From the NCBI GenBank assembly GCA_947650365.1, contig OX393550.1, forward strand, positions 96,541,519 through 96,605,518: 64,000 nucleotides of DNA, given 5' to 3'. This document shows, one piece after another, positions 10,563 through 22,029 of this stretch. The DNA is from Chamaelirium japonicum. Taxonomy: Eukaryota > Streptophyta > Magnoliopsida > Liliales > Melanthiaceae. How positions within the stretch are numbered: the stretch's first letter is position 1; every line of letters begins with the position of its first letter. Below the pieces are notes generated by a model that saw only the letters and a program-made list of their open reading frames with translations, ran no database searches and was not told the DNA's origin. The translations under genes were made by a program, and so were the position numbers.

Positions 10563-13400
10563 TCAGTCCAGTTGATATAAGCAAAATCCTGGCTTGTCCC
10601 CAGCATGCAATGTGGCCACCAATAGCTTTGTCAGTCCATCTAACATCATATGGATCTCTCTGGACTCAGGATGGGAACCATCCCGCGCATAGAATTCATG
10701 AACCACACCATTCACCTCGATTGAGCTACAACCAGGAGTCTTCTCGATCCCCTTGCGCTTCATCATACCCCTCACCCTCCCAACACCATCCCACTTCGAA
10801 GCCGTAGCATAAACATTAGACAGCAGCACATACGCACCCGAGTGAGTCGGATCCACTTCCAGGATCCGAGACGTCACATACTCCGCTAGTTCAACATCTC
10901 CATGAAGCTTGCAAGCACCAAGCAGTGCTCCCCAAATAGCATCCCCATTTGAGGAAAATCTTATATCATCAATGAAATCCTTGGCCTCTCTCAATAGGCC
11001 ACGACGGCCAAAGAGGTCCACCATGCAGCTATAGTGCTCAACTGTAGGAGAAATGCCGTATATTTGAGTCATTACACTGAAATGATGCTTCCCTTCGTCT
11101 ACTAAGCCTGCATGACTACAAGCACTCAAAACACCAATAAATGTAATGGCATCGGGTCGGACACCATAGCCTACCATCTGCTTGAAGAGATCTAGGGCAA
11201 GCTTGCTATGGCCATGCATTGCGAGTCCTCCGATCATGGTACTCCATGTAGTTGGATCTTTTGCGGAAACGCCATTGAACACTTCAAGCGATAGCTCTAT
11301 GCATCCACATTTAGCATACATATCTATGAGTGAACAACTCAAGTAGGCATCCATTACAATGTCATTCCTCTCTATGTAAGCATGAATCCATTTCCCTAAT
11401 TCAAAGGCCCCTACCCTTGCACATGCAGATAGTATGCTAACCAGAGTTAGACAGTTGGGTCTCACTTTCATCCTCTGCATGTCTTCGAATATCTCCAATG
11501 CTTCACTGAAATAGTTGCATTGTGCCAATGAAGTAATCAAGGCATTCCATGAGGCTATATCCTTGCATGGCATCTGTTTAAAGATTTCTAGGGCAACTTC
11601 CTTTTCTCCACATTTGACATAACCCTCCATCATTAAAGTCCAAGAGATCTCGTTTCTAACCACCATTTTCTTGAACAATAACTCGGCCGAGTCCATGTTA
11701 CCGCACTTCGAATAGAGGCCAAGAATAGAGTGAAGCAAATCAAGAGTCATCCTGATTCCAACCTTATAGATGTACCCATGAATCACTTCGCCAGTGTGCA
11801 GAACCCCCAATCTCGCACAAGCTGATAGAACGCTAACAGCAGTCGCCTTGTCGATTTTCACATCAAGATCCTGAGGAAGTCAAAGTAATAAGATATTGCA
11901 GTTGTGAAAAACAGTGTTGCCGGCTTGATGATCTGACCCAGTTTCCTTAAAAGAAATTTTGGATGAACAATATTTGGGTAATCTTTCCCGCCTTTTCGTA
12001 ACAATGGATAAATACTTAATTAGCGCAAGATTGCCCAAATAACAACTGTTTTTCAGTCAGCTTTGTTGTAAAGAAGAAGAAAAGCTAATAGCACAAGTGA
12101 CTAAAACTTGAAGAACAAGATTCCATACCTGCATATCTTTATAAAGCAAAATCGCCTCCTCAAAGCATTGATTGAGAACATATCCAGCAATCATTGCATT
12201 CCAAGCTACAACGTTCCGGGTGGGCATATTATCAAATAGCTCGCGAGCTAGCCCGAGAAGTCCAACTCCGGAATACCCACTGACTAATGTGGTCCATGAC
12301 ACCACATCATGATCAGACATCTGATCAAATAACGTCCGGGCTTCCTCCATCTTTCCAAATTTAGCATACATATTGATCAATGCATTCCCAAGATCCAGAC
12401 CCAATGAAAATCCACCATCCACAATGTATCGATGGACTAACATTGCAGAGTCCAAATCTCCTGACCTAGTACACGCAGTGACCACCCTCATCAATGTGAC
12501 CGAATTGGGCACCAAGGAAGCCTCCCTGACCATTGCCAGAAACAAGTGTATCACGTTTTGCCACAAGCTCAGCCCAGAATAACCTGCGATGACGCAGTTC
12601 CACGAAACAACGTTCCTTTCGGACATTCTATCAAACATGAGCTGCCCACCGGAGGACCGCCCGCATCCAAAGTACATCTGGATCAAGGCGTTCTGCACAT
12701 AGGGATCTGCCACAGCTCCGCACTTAATTGCGCAACAATGGATCTGAGTCCCCTCAGAAAATGCGACAATCTTTGCGCACGCCTTGAGAACCGGAGGAAA
12801 GGCGTGGGGGTTGAGGAGAAGTGGGTCTTCTTCGATCAACCTTACAAGGAGTAGAATGGACTGCTCGGGCGTGGGCCCAAGGCAGAAGCCATGGATCAAT
12901 GTGTTCCACAGGATCGGATTACGGTCCGGCAGGGAGAAGAACAGGCGAAGGGCGTAGCGGAGGTCGCCGTCCTTGGACCGAGCGCAGAAAGCAAGGAGCT
13001 TGGTGAGGCAGTGAGGGTCATGGATGGCGCTGGATTTGAGGAGCAGGGCGTGGACTTGGAGGAGTTCTGGCATGGTGGATGATTCATGGAGGAGGGCTAG
13101 GAGCGAGAGTGTGGTGGTGGCCGTGCTGCCTAGATCCTCCGAAGCAGAGGAGTCTGCCACGGCGGCGTAGGTGGCGGCGCCGCCGGACCTGTAGAGGGGA
13201 ATTTAAGCGAGACGGATTAGGCCAGAAGGAGGGCAATCAATGCCATCTGGTGTCTCAATGAACTAGTACCTGAGGTTAGCGCGTGCCGGGATCAGGGGAT
13301 GAGGATTGATTGGGAGCTTCGTACCGTTGGGGGAGATTCCGGCAGGGACCCTCACGGTCGGCGGTGACTGTGTGGGCGCCGGAGTGTTTAGAGAGGCCAT
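10563..13400 (-). CDS. Pentatricopeptide repeat (PPR) protein, PLS class with E/E+ end, three exons
   Basis: Inferred exons on the minus strand are 13400-13270, 13188-12129 and 11870-10563, with introns of 81 and 258 bp, all GT...AG and in phase; the spliced frame is 832 residues. Exon 1 supplies the only ATG (residues 1-44); exons 2 and 3 otherwise begin without one. The protein is a chain of PPR motifs with the PLS-class words NALINMYAKFGKMEEA, VVSWTTLVSGYSG and SLIDMYAKCG. An E motif follows (GAYVLLSNVYATASKWDGV, then TPGCSSIEVNG), and the protein stops in an E+-like tail without a DYW domain. PLS-class proteins normally bind organelle RNA and specify C-to-U editing sites, with a DYW deaminase supplied in trans when absent. 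Organelle targeting is an inference: residues 1-45 are acid-free and rich in Pro, Ser and Thr. The exact editing target cannot be told. Confidence 0.88.
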
Positions 13401-13480
13401 ACTCCGGCGACTGAGCTTTCTCTCTCCCTAATTTGAAAGGCATTGCCCGGGACTGGGAGCGCGAAGGGTTGTGAGAAAGC

Positions 13481-13486
13481 CACGTG
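13481..13486. promoter_or_regulatory. G-box (CACGTG) upstream of the PPR gene
   Basis: A palindromic CACGTG in the context GCCACGTGTCC, about 81 bases upstream of the inferred ATG at 13400. It matches the core of bZIP/bHLH binding sites (G-box, ABRE-like). Whether it is used is unknown. Confidence 0.35.
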
Positions 13487-13518
13487 TCCGGATATTAATG
13501 ACTAGCAAAAGTAGCGGG

Positions 13519-14034
13519 GGTTCTGCAACTCGGGTCGGGTTGGTTCGGGTTTGCGCTAACCCAGAACCGAACCGAACTGGTTCGGTTCTACCATATTGAA
13601 ATCAAACCAACCCAATCGACACTAAGATCCGGCCACTTTGGGTCGGCTCTTAGGTTGATAGTTGGTCTAAAAAAATATTGGCTATCAGCTACGAAATAGC
13701 AAACTGGAGGTCCAGATTGGGCTTTAGACTGTAGCCACCTCTTGAGTTCTCTTGGTAGTTGGTTTAGCGTTAGTATACAGCTAACGTTTACTCATATAGT
13801 TCAAAAGTTCAAACCCGTAACACATATATGTGGATGAATATATACGGGTTCATTTCTCGAGTTGGGTCGGTTTACTCGAGCCTAACCCGGAACTGATCTA
13901 TATTTACTCAGGTACATAAAACTTAGAACCGAACCAACTCATTTAGTCAAAATGCCCGAACCAATCCGATCCGTTTAGGCCAAGTTGGGTCGGCTCTGGG
14001 TTTTACCCGATCCAAGTTGCATCCCTATTTAGGA
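13519..14034. mobile_element. GGGTCGGGTT-rich non-autonomous DNA transposon, probable hAT
   Basis: The left end reads TTCTGCAACTCGGGTCGGGT. The right end, in reverse, reads TAGGGATGCAACTTGGATCGGGT-like sequence, so the ends form an imperfect inverted repeat. TAGGGATGCAACTTGG resembles hAT-type termini. No clean 8-bp target duplication was found, so the boundaries are approximate. Confidence 0.4.
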
Positions 14035-14137
14035 GGAGTTGCAACTCATTTGTTTTGTCCAAACCCATGCACCAAACATCATTAATTTTTGGGATGAGGT
14101 CTAACTCACCATTTTTTTTTTTCGGTTAACTTATCCC

Positions 14138-14587
14138 TAGGGCTGGCGATTTCGGACCCGACACGGCAGACCCGACACGAAGTTAGCGGGTTTGGGTCAG
14201 GGCTAAACGGGTTCAGGTCGTAAACGGGTCGACACGATAGACCCGTTTAATAAACGGGTCGGGTCCGGGTTTAGGGTCTGGACACGGTAGACCCGTTTAG
14301 TATTCAACGGGTCGGGTCTACCTGCAATCCGATACTATAATATATAATACCAGCGGGTCTTTCGGGTTAGGTCGGGTCGAGTCGGATTGGGTCGGATCGG
14401 GTCAACTGAATAGTCTCGGGCGATAAACGGATCTTACCGGGTCTACCCGTTTATTAGCGGGTCGGGTACGGGTTTAGGATCTAGACACGATTAGTTAAAC
14501 GGGTCGGGTCCGGGTCTGGGGGTTTTGGACACGAATCTAACTAGACACGACACGAACCCGACACGACCCGACCCATTGCCACCCCTA
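14138..14587 (+). mobile_element. hAT-type MITE, GGGTCGGGT family, copy 1
   Basis: 450 bp with inverted ends TAGGGCTGGCGAT and ATTGCCACCCCTA, and an exact 8-bp target duplication CTTATCCC (14130-14137 and 14588-14595). The TSD length and TAGGG-type terminus fit the hAT superfamily. There is no coding capacity. The interior is almost entirely GGGTCGGGT / ACCCGTTTA words. Confidence 0.9.
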
Positions 14588-14595
14588 CTTATCCC

Positions 14596-15807
14596 AAAAA
14601 GCTGTATATACAAACATATGCAATTGCAACTTCTTTGCTCATCACCGGCAGCAACCATCCGCCGTCACCCACCACTAACCGACCACCACCCCATCAGCCA
14701 CCACCTGCCGTCCGCCCTGTCGGCAACCTACCCTCCGGCGGGCTTCTCCAACTCGGCCCGAAAGTTGATGGCCTGACTCGGCCCTGCTTGGTCAGTGGCT
14801 TAACCCGGGTCGACCCAAGGACCCTATGGCAGGCCTCGGATTGCTAGTCATGCCCAGATTCGGCCCAGCTTGGCTCCATTGTGGATTCGATGGGCTATCT
14901 CGAGTTAGGGTCCGAAATTCACTATATCCACTTGTTGTGAACATGGATTCAAAACTTGTAGAAGCCATTTTATAATTTTATTATCTATAGGCTCTCGACA
15001 AATTTCAAACTGTCTGATCCGACCAAAACCCTAGCATGGTCTTATGAGCACAGTGACAAGCTTGATCAGGACCTCCCTTCCCTAGCCTGAGTTGACCAGT
15101 TTAGTCTCAGCCCAGGCGCATGGCAAACAAGGGAAAATTGTATTCACCAAAAATGATATACACACCGTTTCCGTTTGATCATTGTTTTTCATTTTTGTGT
15201 AAGGTATGACCAGCATACCCTCCATTCCCCAGCACACCCCATCCTTCCCCTTCCATACCCTATCCTCTCTAGATCTGAACCTTCATTACCTATCACCGCA
15301 TCACCTGCATGTCAGTCACCGGCATACCCCTGACCCCCGACAACTCCACTGTCCACTTCCGGCACCACTACCTCTCCTCCACCTCTTTCCTCCCATCCCC
15401 TCCTCCTACCCCACCATCGGAGCCCCCACAAACTCTTCTCGTCATCGGAGCCATCGTTGCCTCCTTTTCCCCTTCCCCCTTTTTCTTCTCCTTCTAATTT
15501 TCTTTCACCGGAGACCGGAGCCACTATTGCCTCCGCTTTCCCTTCATATCGCCAACATGTCCAGTATTTCAATGCCGAACCTGTTTAGTACAGAACTACC
15601 GAAATGCTGAGCGATATTCGATAGTTAAATACTTTATATTATTCGGCAATACGTTCGCTAGTTCAGCACCGAATGGGCTTGATACTGAACTACCAAACAT
15701 GTTCGGCGATGGGGGAAGGGAAGGGGAGGCAACGACGACTTTGGTGATAGAAAAAAGAGGAGGAGGAGGAGAAGTGGGGAAATCGAAGGGGAGGTGCTGG
15801 TATCGGA
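14596..15807. other. Interval without a recognisable gene
   Basis: Contains a C-rich, proline-like block (14640-14850) and a second low-complexity block rich in C and T (15220-15540). The reading frames here lack any domain. The 14640-14850 block resembles the GC-rich leaders seen inside the solo LTRs of this window, but no LTR end was found. Confidence 0.4.
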
Positions 15808-15867
15808 TGTAACATCCGCCCCAAACACACAAGATATTGTCCGTTTTGCCTGTGCCCGCACAAGAAT

Positions 15868-16551
15868 AGTGATGACCAAGATCCAATAGGCCAATAGCCA
15901 AAAGTCAAGACTCCTGAGGCTGTGATGCCAAGATGGATGAGGTGAGGTGAGGTGAGGTGAGGTGATGTGAGGTGTGCAAGGCCACTAGTTAGCCCCGCAT
16001 TACCTAGAGAGAAGGAGATTCTGAGCTACTTATATAATTTTCCCTCCCAAATATAGAAGACACGTTTTAAAACCGTGCGTCGCTACGAATTTCGTAAGAA
16101 CTCCTTAATTAAGCATGCTCGGGCGAGAGTAGTACTAGGATAAGTGACTATCCTGGGAAGTTCTTGTGCGGGCACTGGCAAAGCGGACAATATCTTGTGT
16201 GTTGGGACTGAATGTTACAAAATGGATTGTGACGACCAAGATCTAATAGGCCAATAACCAAGACTCATGAGGCTGTCATGCCAAGATTGATGAGGTGAGG
16301 TATACAAGGCCACGAGTTAGCCCCACATTGCTTGAAGAGAAGGAGATCCTGGGCTACTTATATAATTTCCCCTCCCAAACATAGAAGACGCGTTTTAAAA
16401 CCGTGCATCGCTACGGATTTCGTAAGAACTCCGGAGTTAAGCGTGCTCGGGCGAGAGTAGTACTAAGATGGGTGACCACCCTGAGAAGTTCTCATGTGGG
16501 CACACGGGTAAAGCGGATAATATCTTGTATGTTTGGGGTGTGGATGTTACA
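15868..16551 (+). mobile_element. Cassandra LTR dimer nested in the outer Cassandra
   Basis: Two direct LTRs, 15868-16219 and 16228-16551, are separated by only eight bases (AAATGGAT). Those eight bases are the first part of the primer-binding site fused to the last part of the polypurine tract, so the internal domain is gone. Flanks AGAAT (15863-15867) and AGAAC (16552-16556) are a target duplication with one mismatch. Each LTR carries a TATATAA-type box and the 5S-like region. The first LTR also holds a GAGGT pentamer repeat (about 15939-15976). Confidence 0.88.
16419..16502 (+). promoter_or_regulatory. 5S rRNA-like segment in Cassandra LTR
   Basis: Matches plant 5S rRNA from the AGAACTCCGGAGTTAAGCG region through GAGTAGTACTAAGATGGGTG, covering the internal Pol III promoter (A box, intermediate element, C box). 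The 5' part of 5S rRNA is degenerate. Related segments in the other LTR copies lie at about 16100-16180, 16555-16640 and 16940-17030. Confidence 0.8.
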
Positions 16552-17263
16552 AGAACTTCTCAGGAGGTCACCCATCCTAGTACTACTCTCGCCCGAGCAC
16601 GCTTAACTACGGAGTTCTTACGAAATTCATAACGACGTATGGTTTTAAAATACGCCTTCTATATTTGGTAGGGAAAATTATATAAGTAGCTTATGATCTT
16701 CTTTTATTCAGGCAATGTGGGGTTAACTCATAACCTTGTACACCTCAACTCACCTTATTCATCTTGGCATCACAGCCTCAGGAGTTTTAGCTCTTGGTCG
16801 TCACAATCCACCTTCCTTAAGGGCTACACGTCCACGTATAGGGTTAGACCCCCCCCATTGCGAGGAGAACTGGCTCTGATACCATTTTGTAACATCTGCC
16901 CCCCAAACACACAAGATATTGTCCGTTTTGTCCGTGCCCACACGAGAACTTCCTAGGAGGTCACCTATCCTAGTACTACTCTCGTCCGAGCATGCTTAAC
17001 TACGGAGTTCTTACAAAATTCTTAGCGGCGCTCGGTTTTAAAACGTGTCTTCTATGTTTGGGAGGGGAAATTATATAAGTAGCTCATGATCTCTTTCTCT
17101 CCAAACGATGTGAGGCTAAATCATGACCTTATACATCTCACCTTACTTTATCCATCTTGGCATTACAGCCTTAGAAGGCTAAATCATGATCTCTTTCTCT
17201 CTCTATTCTACAGTATTTACGTGATAGCTTAGCAAGTGACAACTCAACGCTTCACAACGTGCC

Positions 17264-19535
17264 TGTACCATCCTAAAAATATTAATAATTTAATCTAATA
17301 TAATAAGGAATTTTTTTGTACAAATTTTAAAATAATAATCGGGTTGCGCCATTGCATCCGGCTCGTCGAAACGACCAAAAACTATATACAACCTTTTATG
17401 TTTTAAGCACGTTTAGAATATTTAAAAAATTAAAATAAAAATGGCCAAAGGTAGGGTTTGAACTATAGACTTATCAGTAAAGACTTATACCTTTCCCCTT
17501 TGACCAGAAAGCCTTCGTAATTTTTCATTCAAAATTTCAGTAAATAAATATTTGTAGTAGAGGAAGACAAGGCTCAACTGAAGTAATGAATAAAATAATG
17601 GGCTATTTTGTAATTAAGACCCTAGACTCTTGGTATTCCGGAAAAAGGCCTATAAAAACCCCCATATACTCCATAGTTATGCACTCAAGCCCCCAGTCTC
17701 GAAAAACGTGCCCCACCTAGCCCAGCCCAATGCCGATCGCCGCCGCTGCCGCAGTGCCGTCGGCCGCCGATCGCCGCCGCCACCATTCCGGCGATGGTCG
17801 CCTCCGGCCATCATCGCCGGCCGTCGCCACCACTCTGGTGACAGCCGCCACCGGCCATCACCACCGGCCGCCGCCACCACTCCGACCACTGCCGCCTCCG
17901 GCCATCACCGCCGGCCGCCGACCGCCACCGTCGGCTGTCGCCGCCACCCCCGGTCGCCACCCCGGGTTAGTCGGGTCAGGTATAAAATTTAAACTTATTT
18001 AATTCGGGCTCGGGTTTTAACCCATTAGATATTCTAAGTGCAACTTCAAAAATATGAGTAAAAATAGACTAGTCTGATTAGAACCCATAACCAACATATT
18101 CCTTTTTACGTTATGCTACGAGTTGCCTATCAATAAATATATAGATTATAAGGGTAAATTATATTGATCATATTTTATCCGTACGAACTCCGAATTGAGC
18201 CCCGTCAGTGGACTTGGACTTGTAATGACAAAATACACCTACTGTGATCATAATATGCCATAACCGACAATTAAAAAATAAATTTACCATTTTACCCCTA
18301 AGGTAAAATGGTCATAACTATTTCATTGGAACTCGGAATCGAATTCCGTCTGCGATCACATGATTGTGGTTATGATTCGGAACCACAGATATTATAAAAC
18401 CCTAAAACAGGGACCTAGAGAAAGATCATTTTACCCTTATATTATATTTAGATAATAAATTTATTAATTTGACTCGGAACTTGATTCCGTTTGCGACCAC
18501 GTTTTCAGAATGAAAAACCCTACAACATGGATATAAATTCAAATTATTTTAAAAATAACCTAACTATCCCTATATGATAAAATACATTAAATAAAATAGT
18601 TTAGCTATAAAACCAAAGGCATCAAACATCGAAATATGATTCCGTCTGATCCTTGTAAAATAAAATATAAAACTAACAAAAGATAGAAATATATTTCAGG
18701 TCATGAACTTACTAAGACATCTTTATTGGGTGAAAGATTCTATGACTCTTCAGGTAGGGGACTAAACATAGTAGATTCTTGATAGTATATATCATTAAAA
18801 TAATGATAGTGTGCTATGGATTAGTTAATTTTTGAAATATATTAATCATTTAATCGGGTGTGGGGCTGTCCCTGGCTTGTGGGCCTAAAAGATAATACTG
18901 GGTGTGGGGCTGTCCCTGGCTTGTGGGTCTAAAAGATAATCCTGGGTATGGGGCTAGCCCTGGCTAAGGGCAAAAAAAAACCTAGGTGTGGGGCTAGCCT
19001 TGTTAAAGATAAAAAGTCCCTGGGTATGATTGAGATTCCTATCTTGGTTTGAGCCTAAAAGGGAATCAGATGATCAATAACTTTTAAATTACTATTCATA
19101 TCACGTGAACTATTTTCTTCAGTACATTTATCTTATCATGAATGAACTAGGTTAAATAGATGAGTCAATGGATTAGACTCACCCCCCTATAGGTGTTATG
19201 TCTTCTACATAGACTGACCCTACAGGACAAGGAGAGGAGGAATAACGAATAGAGAATGAACCGGAGGGGATCGAGGACCCACTATATACTCCATACTACA
19301 AGGAAGCGGGAGCGAAAATGTGAAGAGTTGAAGATTCCAGATAACGCGTTAATGTTTTTAAGTTTTTATATATCAAGCCATGTATCAAAACTTTTTTATA
19401 TTATAATACATGGTTATAAATAAAAGAGGCTCAATTAATTTCCATATTTGATGAGATTCTTTTGTATCAAGTTTTTCTTCTAACACCCCAGTGTTATACG
19501 GGTTGTCTAAATCCGTAAAATATCGGGGCGTTACA
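17264..19535 (+). mobile_element. Solo LTR, 2272 bp, Ty3/Gypsy-like (Tekay/Del-type ends)
   Basis: Starts TGTACCATCC and ends GGGGCGTTACA, flanked by an exact 5-bp duplication GTGCC (17259-17263 and 19536-19540). No internal second LTR or coding domain is present. A TATA box TATAAAAA (17651-17658) is followed by a GC-rich block (17710-17960), the same layout as the 5418-9585 solo LTR. A tandem repeat of about 44 bp built on GGTGTGGGGCTGTCCCTGGC occurs about four times at 18858-19030. Confidence 0.88.
18858..19030. repeat. Tandem repeat of about 44 bp, about four units
   Basis: Units begin TGGGTRTGGGGCT(G/A)(T/G)CC and continue with GGCTTGTGGG and AAAAGATAAT. The first two units are nearly identical; the last two have diverged. 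It lies in the downstream half of the solo LTR. Confidence 0.7.
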
Positions 19536-19540
19536 GTGCC

Positions 19541-20420
19541 ACATCCCTGAAGCTCAACCCTTCTATCAACTGTTGGAGGGGGACCGTACGACGGCCGTAA
19601 TCCTCCCCCACAGGTTTTACCTTATTCACATTATGTACGGTCCTTGAACCATCTCCTCGATTCATAGAACGCATCCAGAGAAAGTTATAAGTCCAACCCT
19701 AATAACTATACTCTCCGTGAGTGCATCGTACTAACGCACGGTAGATACATATGTGCATGTGTGTGTGTGCTAGGGGACAACCTCGGAGTAGTACAGAGAC
19801 ACTCATAGTCAACCCCTTACATTCAGTGGGCCTCGTTATATGAGTGTAATGCACCGATACATGTTGCGAATCAAATAGTAGACTTCATTAGGGGCACCCT
19901 AAGTGTTTACTAAGGGCACCCCGATGATGGTGAAATCACTATTAAAGTCCCACGTGAATGCGCCATGCGAGTCTTCTCGCAAGGGGGTCGGTTAACTAGT
20001 GCCATGTAGCTATTTTGGAAAACCAAGATTTCTCGATGAGTTAGGGGGGCCGACCCTTTGTGTTAGGAGACTTCCATGGCCGGCCCTTCCCTTGCGTGTA
20101 GGAGTTGTGAACTCCATAATAAAGGGGGCCGGCCACATATAGGGGGTTTGACTTTAAGGGTGCCAACCTACGGGCTTACACAAGGAGGGAAAGAAGCAAG
20201 GGGGTCGGCCCTATATACTAGCTTACACAAGGTAGGGGTCGGCCCCTATATAGGAGTAAGGGGAAAAGGGGCCGGCCTCTTGATGAAGCCCTAGCCGTCA
20301 TGTCCCCTCTCTTCTTCTCTTTTCTCGCGTGTGCATGTCGGTTTGGATTTTCTTCCGAGACTTCCTCGCGCGGTGAATCGAAGACGGAGAAGACTCGTCA
20401 CATGGAAGCACTCAGATATC
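19541..20420 (+). mobile_element. LTR fragment of the TGTTRGAAT family
   Basis: Shares recognisable blocks with the solo LTR at 58882-61089, such as ATTATGTACGGTC, TGAACCATCTCCT and GCACGGTAGAT, plus a GGCCGGCC-rich section. The 5' part is missing and the right end is not defined. No coding sequence. Confidence 0.6.
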
Positions 20421-20427
20421 CATCGAT

Positions 20428-20522
20428 GAGGTGCTCTAACGTCTCTACATCAAATTGAACTTTTAGTCCAATCCTATATCAAATCTGATGAAAATTTTGA
20501 TGTAGGATTGGAGATGCTCTAA
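20428..20522. mobile_element. Short MITE-like inverted repeat
   Basis: GAGGTGCTCTAACGTCTCTACATCAAA at the left pairs imperfectly with TTTGATGTAGGATTGGAGATGCTCT at the right. It has the look of a small MITE with GAGCATCTCCAA-type ends. The target duplication is unclear. The following stretch (20523-21249) holds no gene that I can recognise. Confidence 0.45.
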
Positions 20523-21249
20523 GGTCACTTAATACTAATGGCTAATTTAGTACTAAAGGTCAACACCAAACTCAGTTGGCTATTTCAGAGGACTTTTACG
20601 AAAAGCGGGAACCAAAAAGAAAGAATTAGCTGAAAGGACTTTGTCAACAGGGCACAGTAGGCTACAAAAGATTTCTTTGTCTCTCCATAGCTTCTGACTT
20701 GGCCTCAGCCCATCCCTTACAAATCAAGCAAAGAAACCTTTAGCTGATGACCCCATGACACATCATGTGTGGACATAAACTAAGGCAGAGATCTCACTGC
20801 CCTCCAATTAAGCAAGGAAAGGGATTGCCCACCAACTAACCTCACCACATACAATAGCCTCCAAATCGAACAAACACAATATTGAAAGCTCTGCAAGATC
20901 AACAGACAATTATTCTGATCTCCAGGTCTGATTAGCCATTGCCCCGCGCGCACCTCGGCTGGCTCCTGATGTTAGCCCGCCCACCAAATCCCCCCGGTGC
21001 CCGCTGATAGGACCACAGTGACGATGTCGACTGCATCGGTGGTCGTCGTGTGTTCGATAGCTCAGTTCTCGTGCTGTAATACGGCATTTAATTGGTAATT
21101 AGCAGATCAGAAGTAATCAAATTACATATCTACATCGATCGTGTTTTTCATTAGTAATACGTGTTCTCAGCAATACTGAACCGAACCGAACCAAATCGAA
21201 CTTATTTTATTGGTTCTTTACAGTACCAAGGCCCCTCAAGTGGGCATGG

Positions 21250-21728
21250 TAGGGCTGGTAATTTCAGACCCGACACGAAGTTAGTGGGTCTGGGTCAGGG
21301 CTAAACAGGTTTGGGTCGTAAACGGGTCTACACGATAGACCTGTTTAATAAACTGGCCGGGTCCTGCAGGTTTAGGGTTTGGACACGGTAGATCTGGGAA
21401 GACCCGTTTAAAATTCAACGGGTCGTGTTGGGTCGGGTCGGGTCGGGTCTACCCGCAATCCGATACTGTAATATATAGTATCAGTGGGTCTATCGGGTTA
21501 GGTCGGGTTGAGTCGGATTGGGTCGGATCGGGTCAACTGAATAAACCCATGTGGTAAACGGGTCTAACGGGTCTTATCGGGTCTACCCGTATATAAATGG
21601 GTCGGGTACGGGTTTAGGTTCTAGACACGATTAGTTAAACGAATCGGGTCCGGGTCTAGAGGTTTTGGACATGACCTGAAACTAGCCACGACAGGAACCC
21701 GACCCGGCACGACCCATTGCCAACCCTA
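21250..21728 (+). mobile_element. hAT-type MITE, GGGTCGGGT family, copy 2
   Basis: 479 bp from TAGGGCTGGTAAT to ATTGCCAACCCTA, with target duplication GGGCATGG / GAGCATGG (21242-21249 and 21729-21736, one mismatch). The interior closely follows copy 1 in the same orientation. Confidence 0.88.
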
Positions 21729-22029
21729 GAGCATGGCATTTGAATTGTGAGCATAGACCAACCCAATATTACAAGAATGACAAAGGATGCCGTCTTGATG
21801 ACGAAGGATTAGCCTAACAAACACACGCATGCTAGGGTTTGGATAATGTCGTATCAATTGTTGTTGGTCAGATCAGATCAGGTATTCGAAGGAATCGGGA
21901 TTGGTTGGATATTAGTTGATGCTTGTCTTTGTGTTTATTCGTATCAATTGTTGTTGGAGGGCAGATCACATACTGTCAATGTTAATTACTTTCCACCGGC
22001 AATGTCGGTCCCAATTCTCGAAGAATAGC

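Larger units (their letters stand above)
15808..17178 (-). mobile_element. Cassandra TRIM retrotransposon (outer, minus strand)
   Basis: The 5' LTR is at 17178-16888, its start truncated and rearranged. The 82-bp internal domain (16887-16806) begins with AAATGGTATCAGAGCCAG, a primer-binding site complementary to initiator methionine tRNA. The 3' LTR is split in two, 16805-16552 and 15867-15808, by a second Cassandra inserted in the opposite orientation. The LTRs contain a 5S rRNA-like segment (GTTAAGCGTGCTC, then GAGTAGTACTAGGATGGGTG in reverse complement), the hallmark of Cassandra. These elements encode no protein and depend on other retrotransposons. Confidence 0.9.

Noticed and set aside
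12373..12854. Plus-strand frames over the PPR gene
   Set aside because: No recognisable domain; the minus strand carries clear PPR motifs through the whole interval.
16075..16510. 5S rRNA genes
   Set aside because: The 5' third of 5S is degenerate, and the segments sit inside LTRs with TG...CA ends and a methionine-tRNA primer site, so they are Cassandra and not 5S genes.
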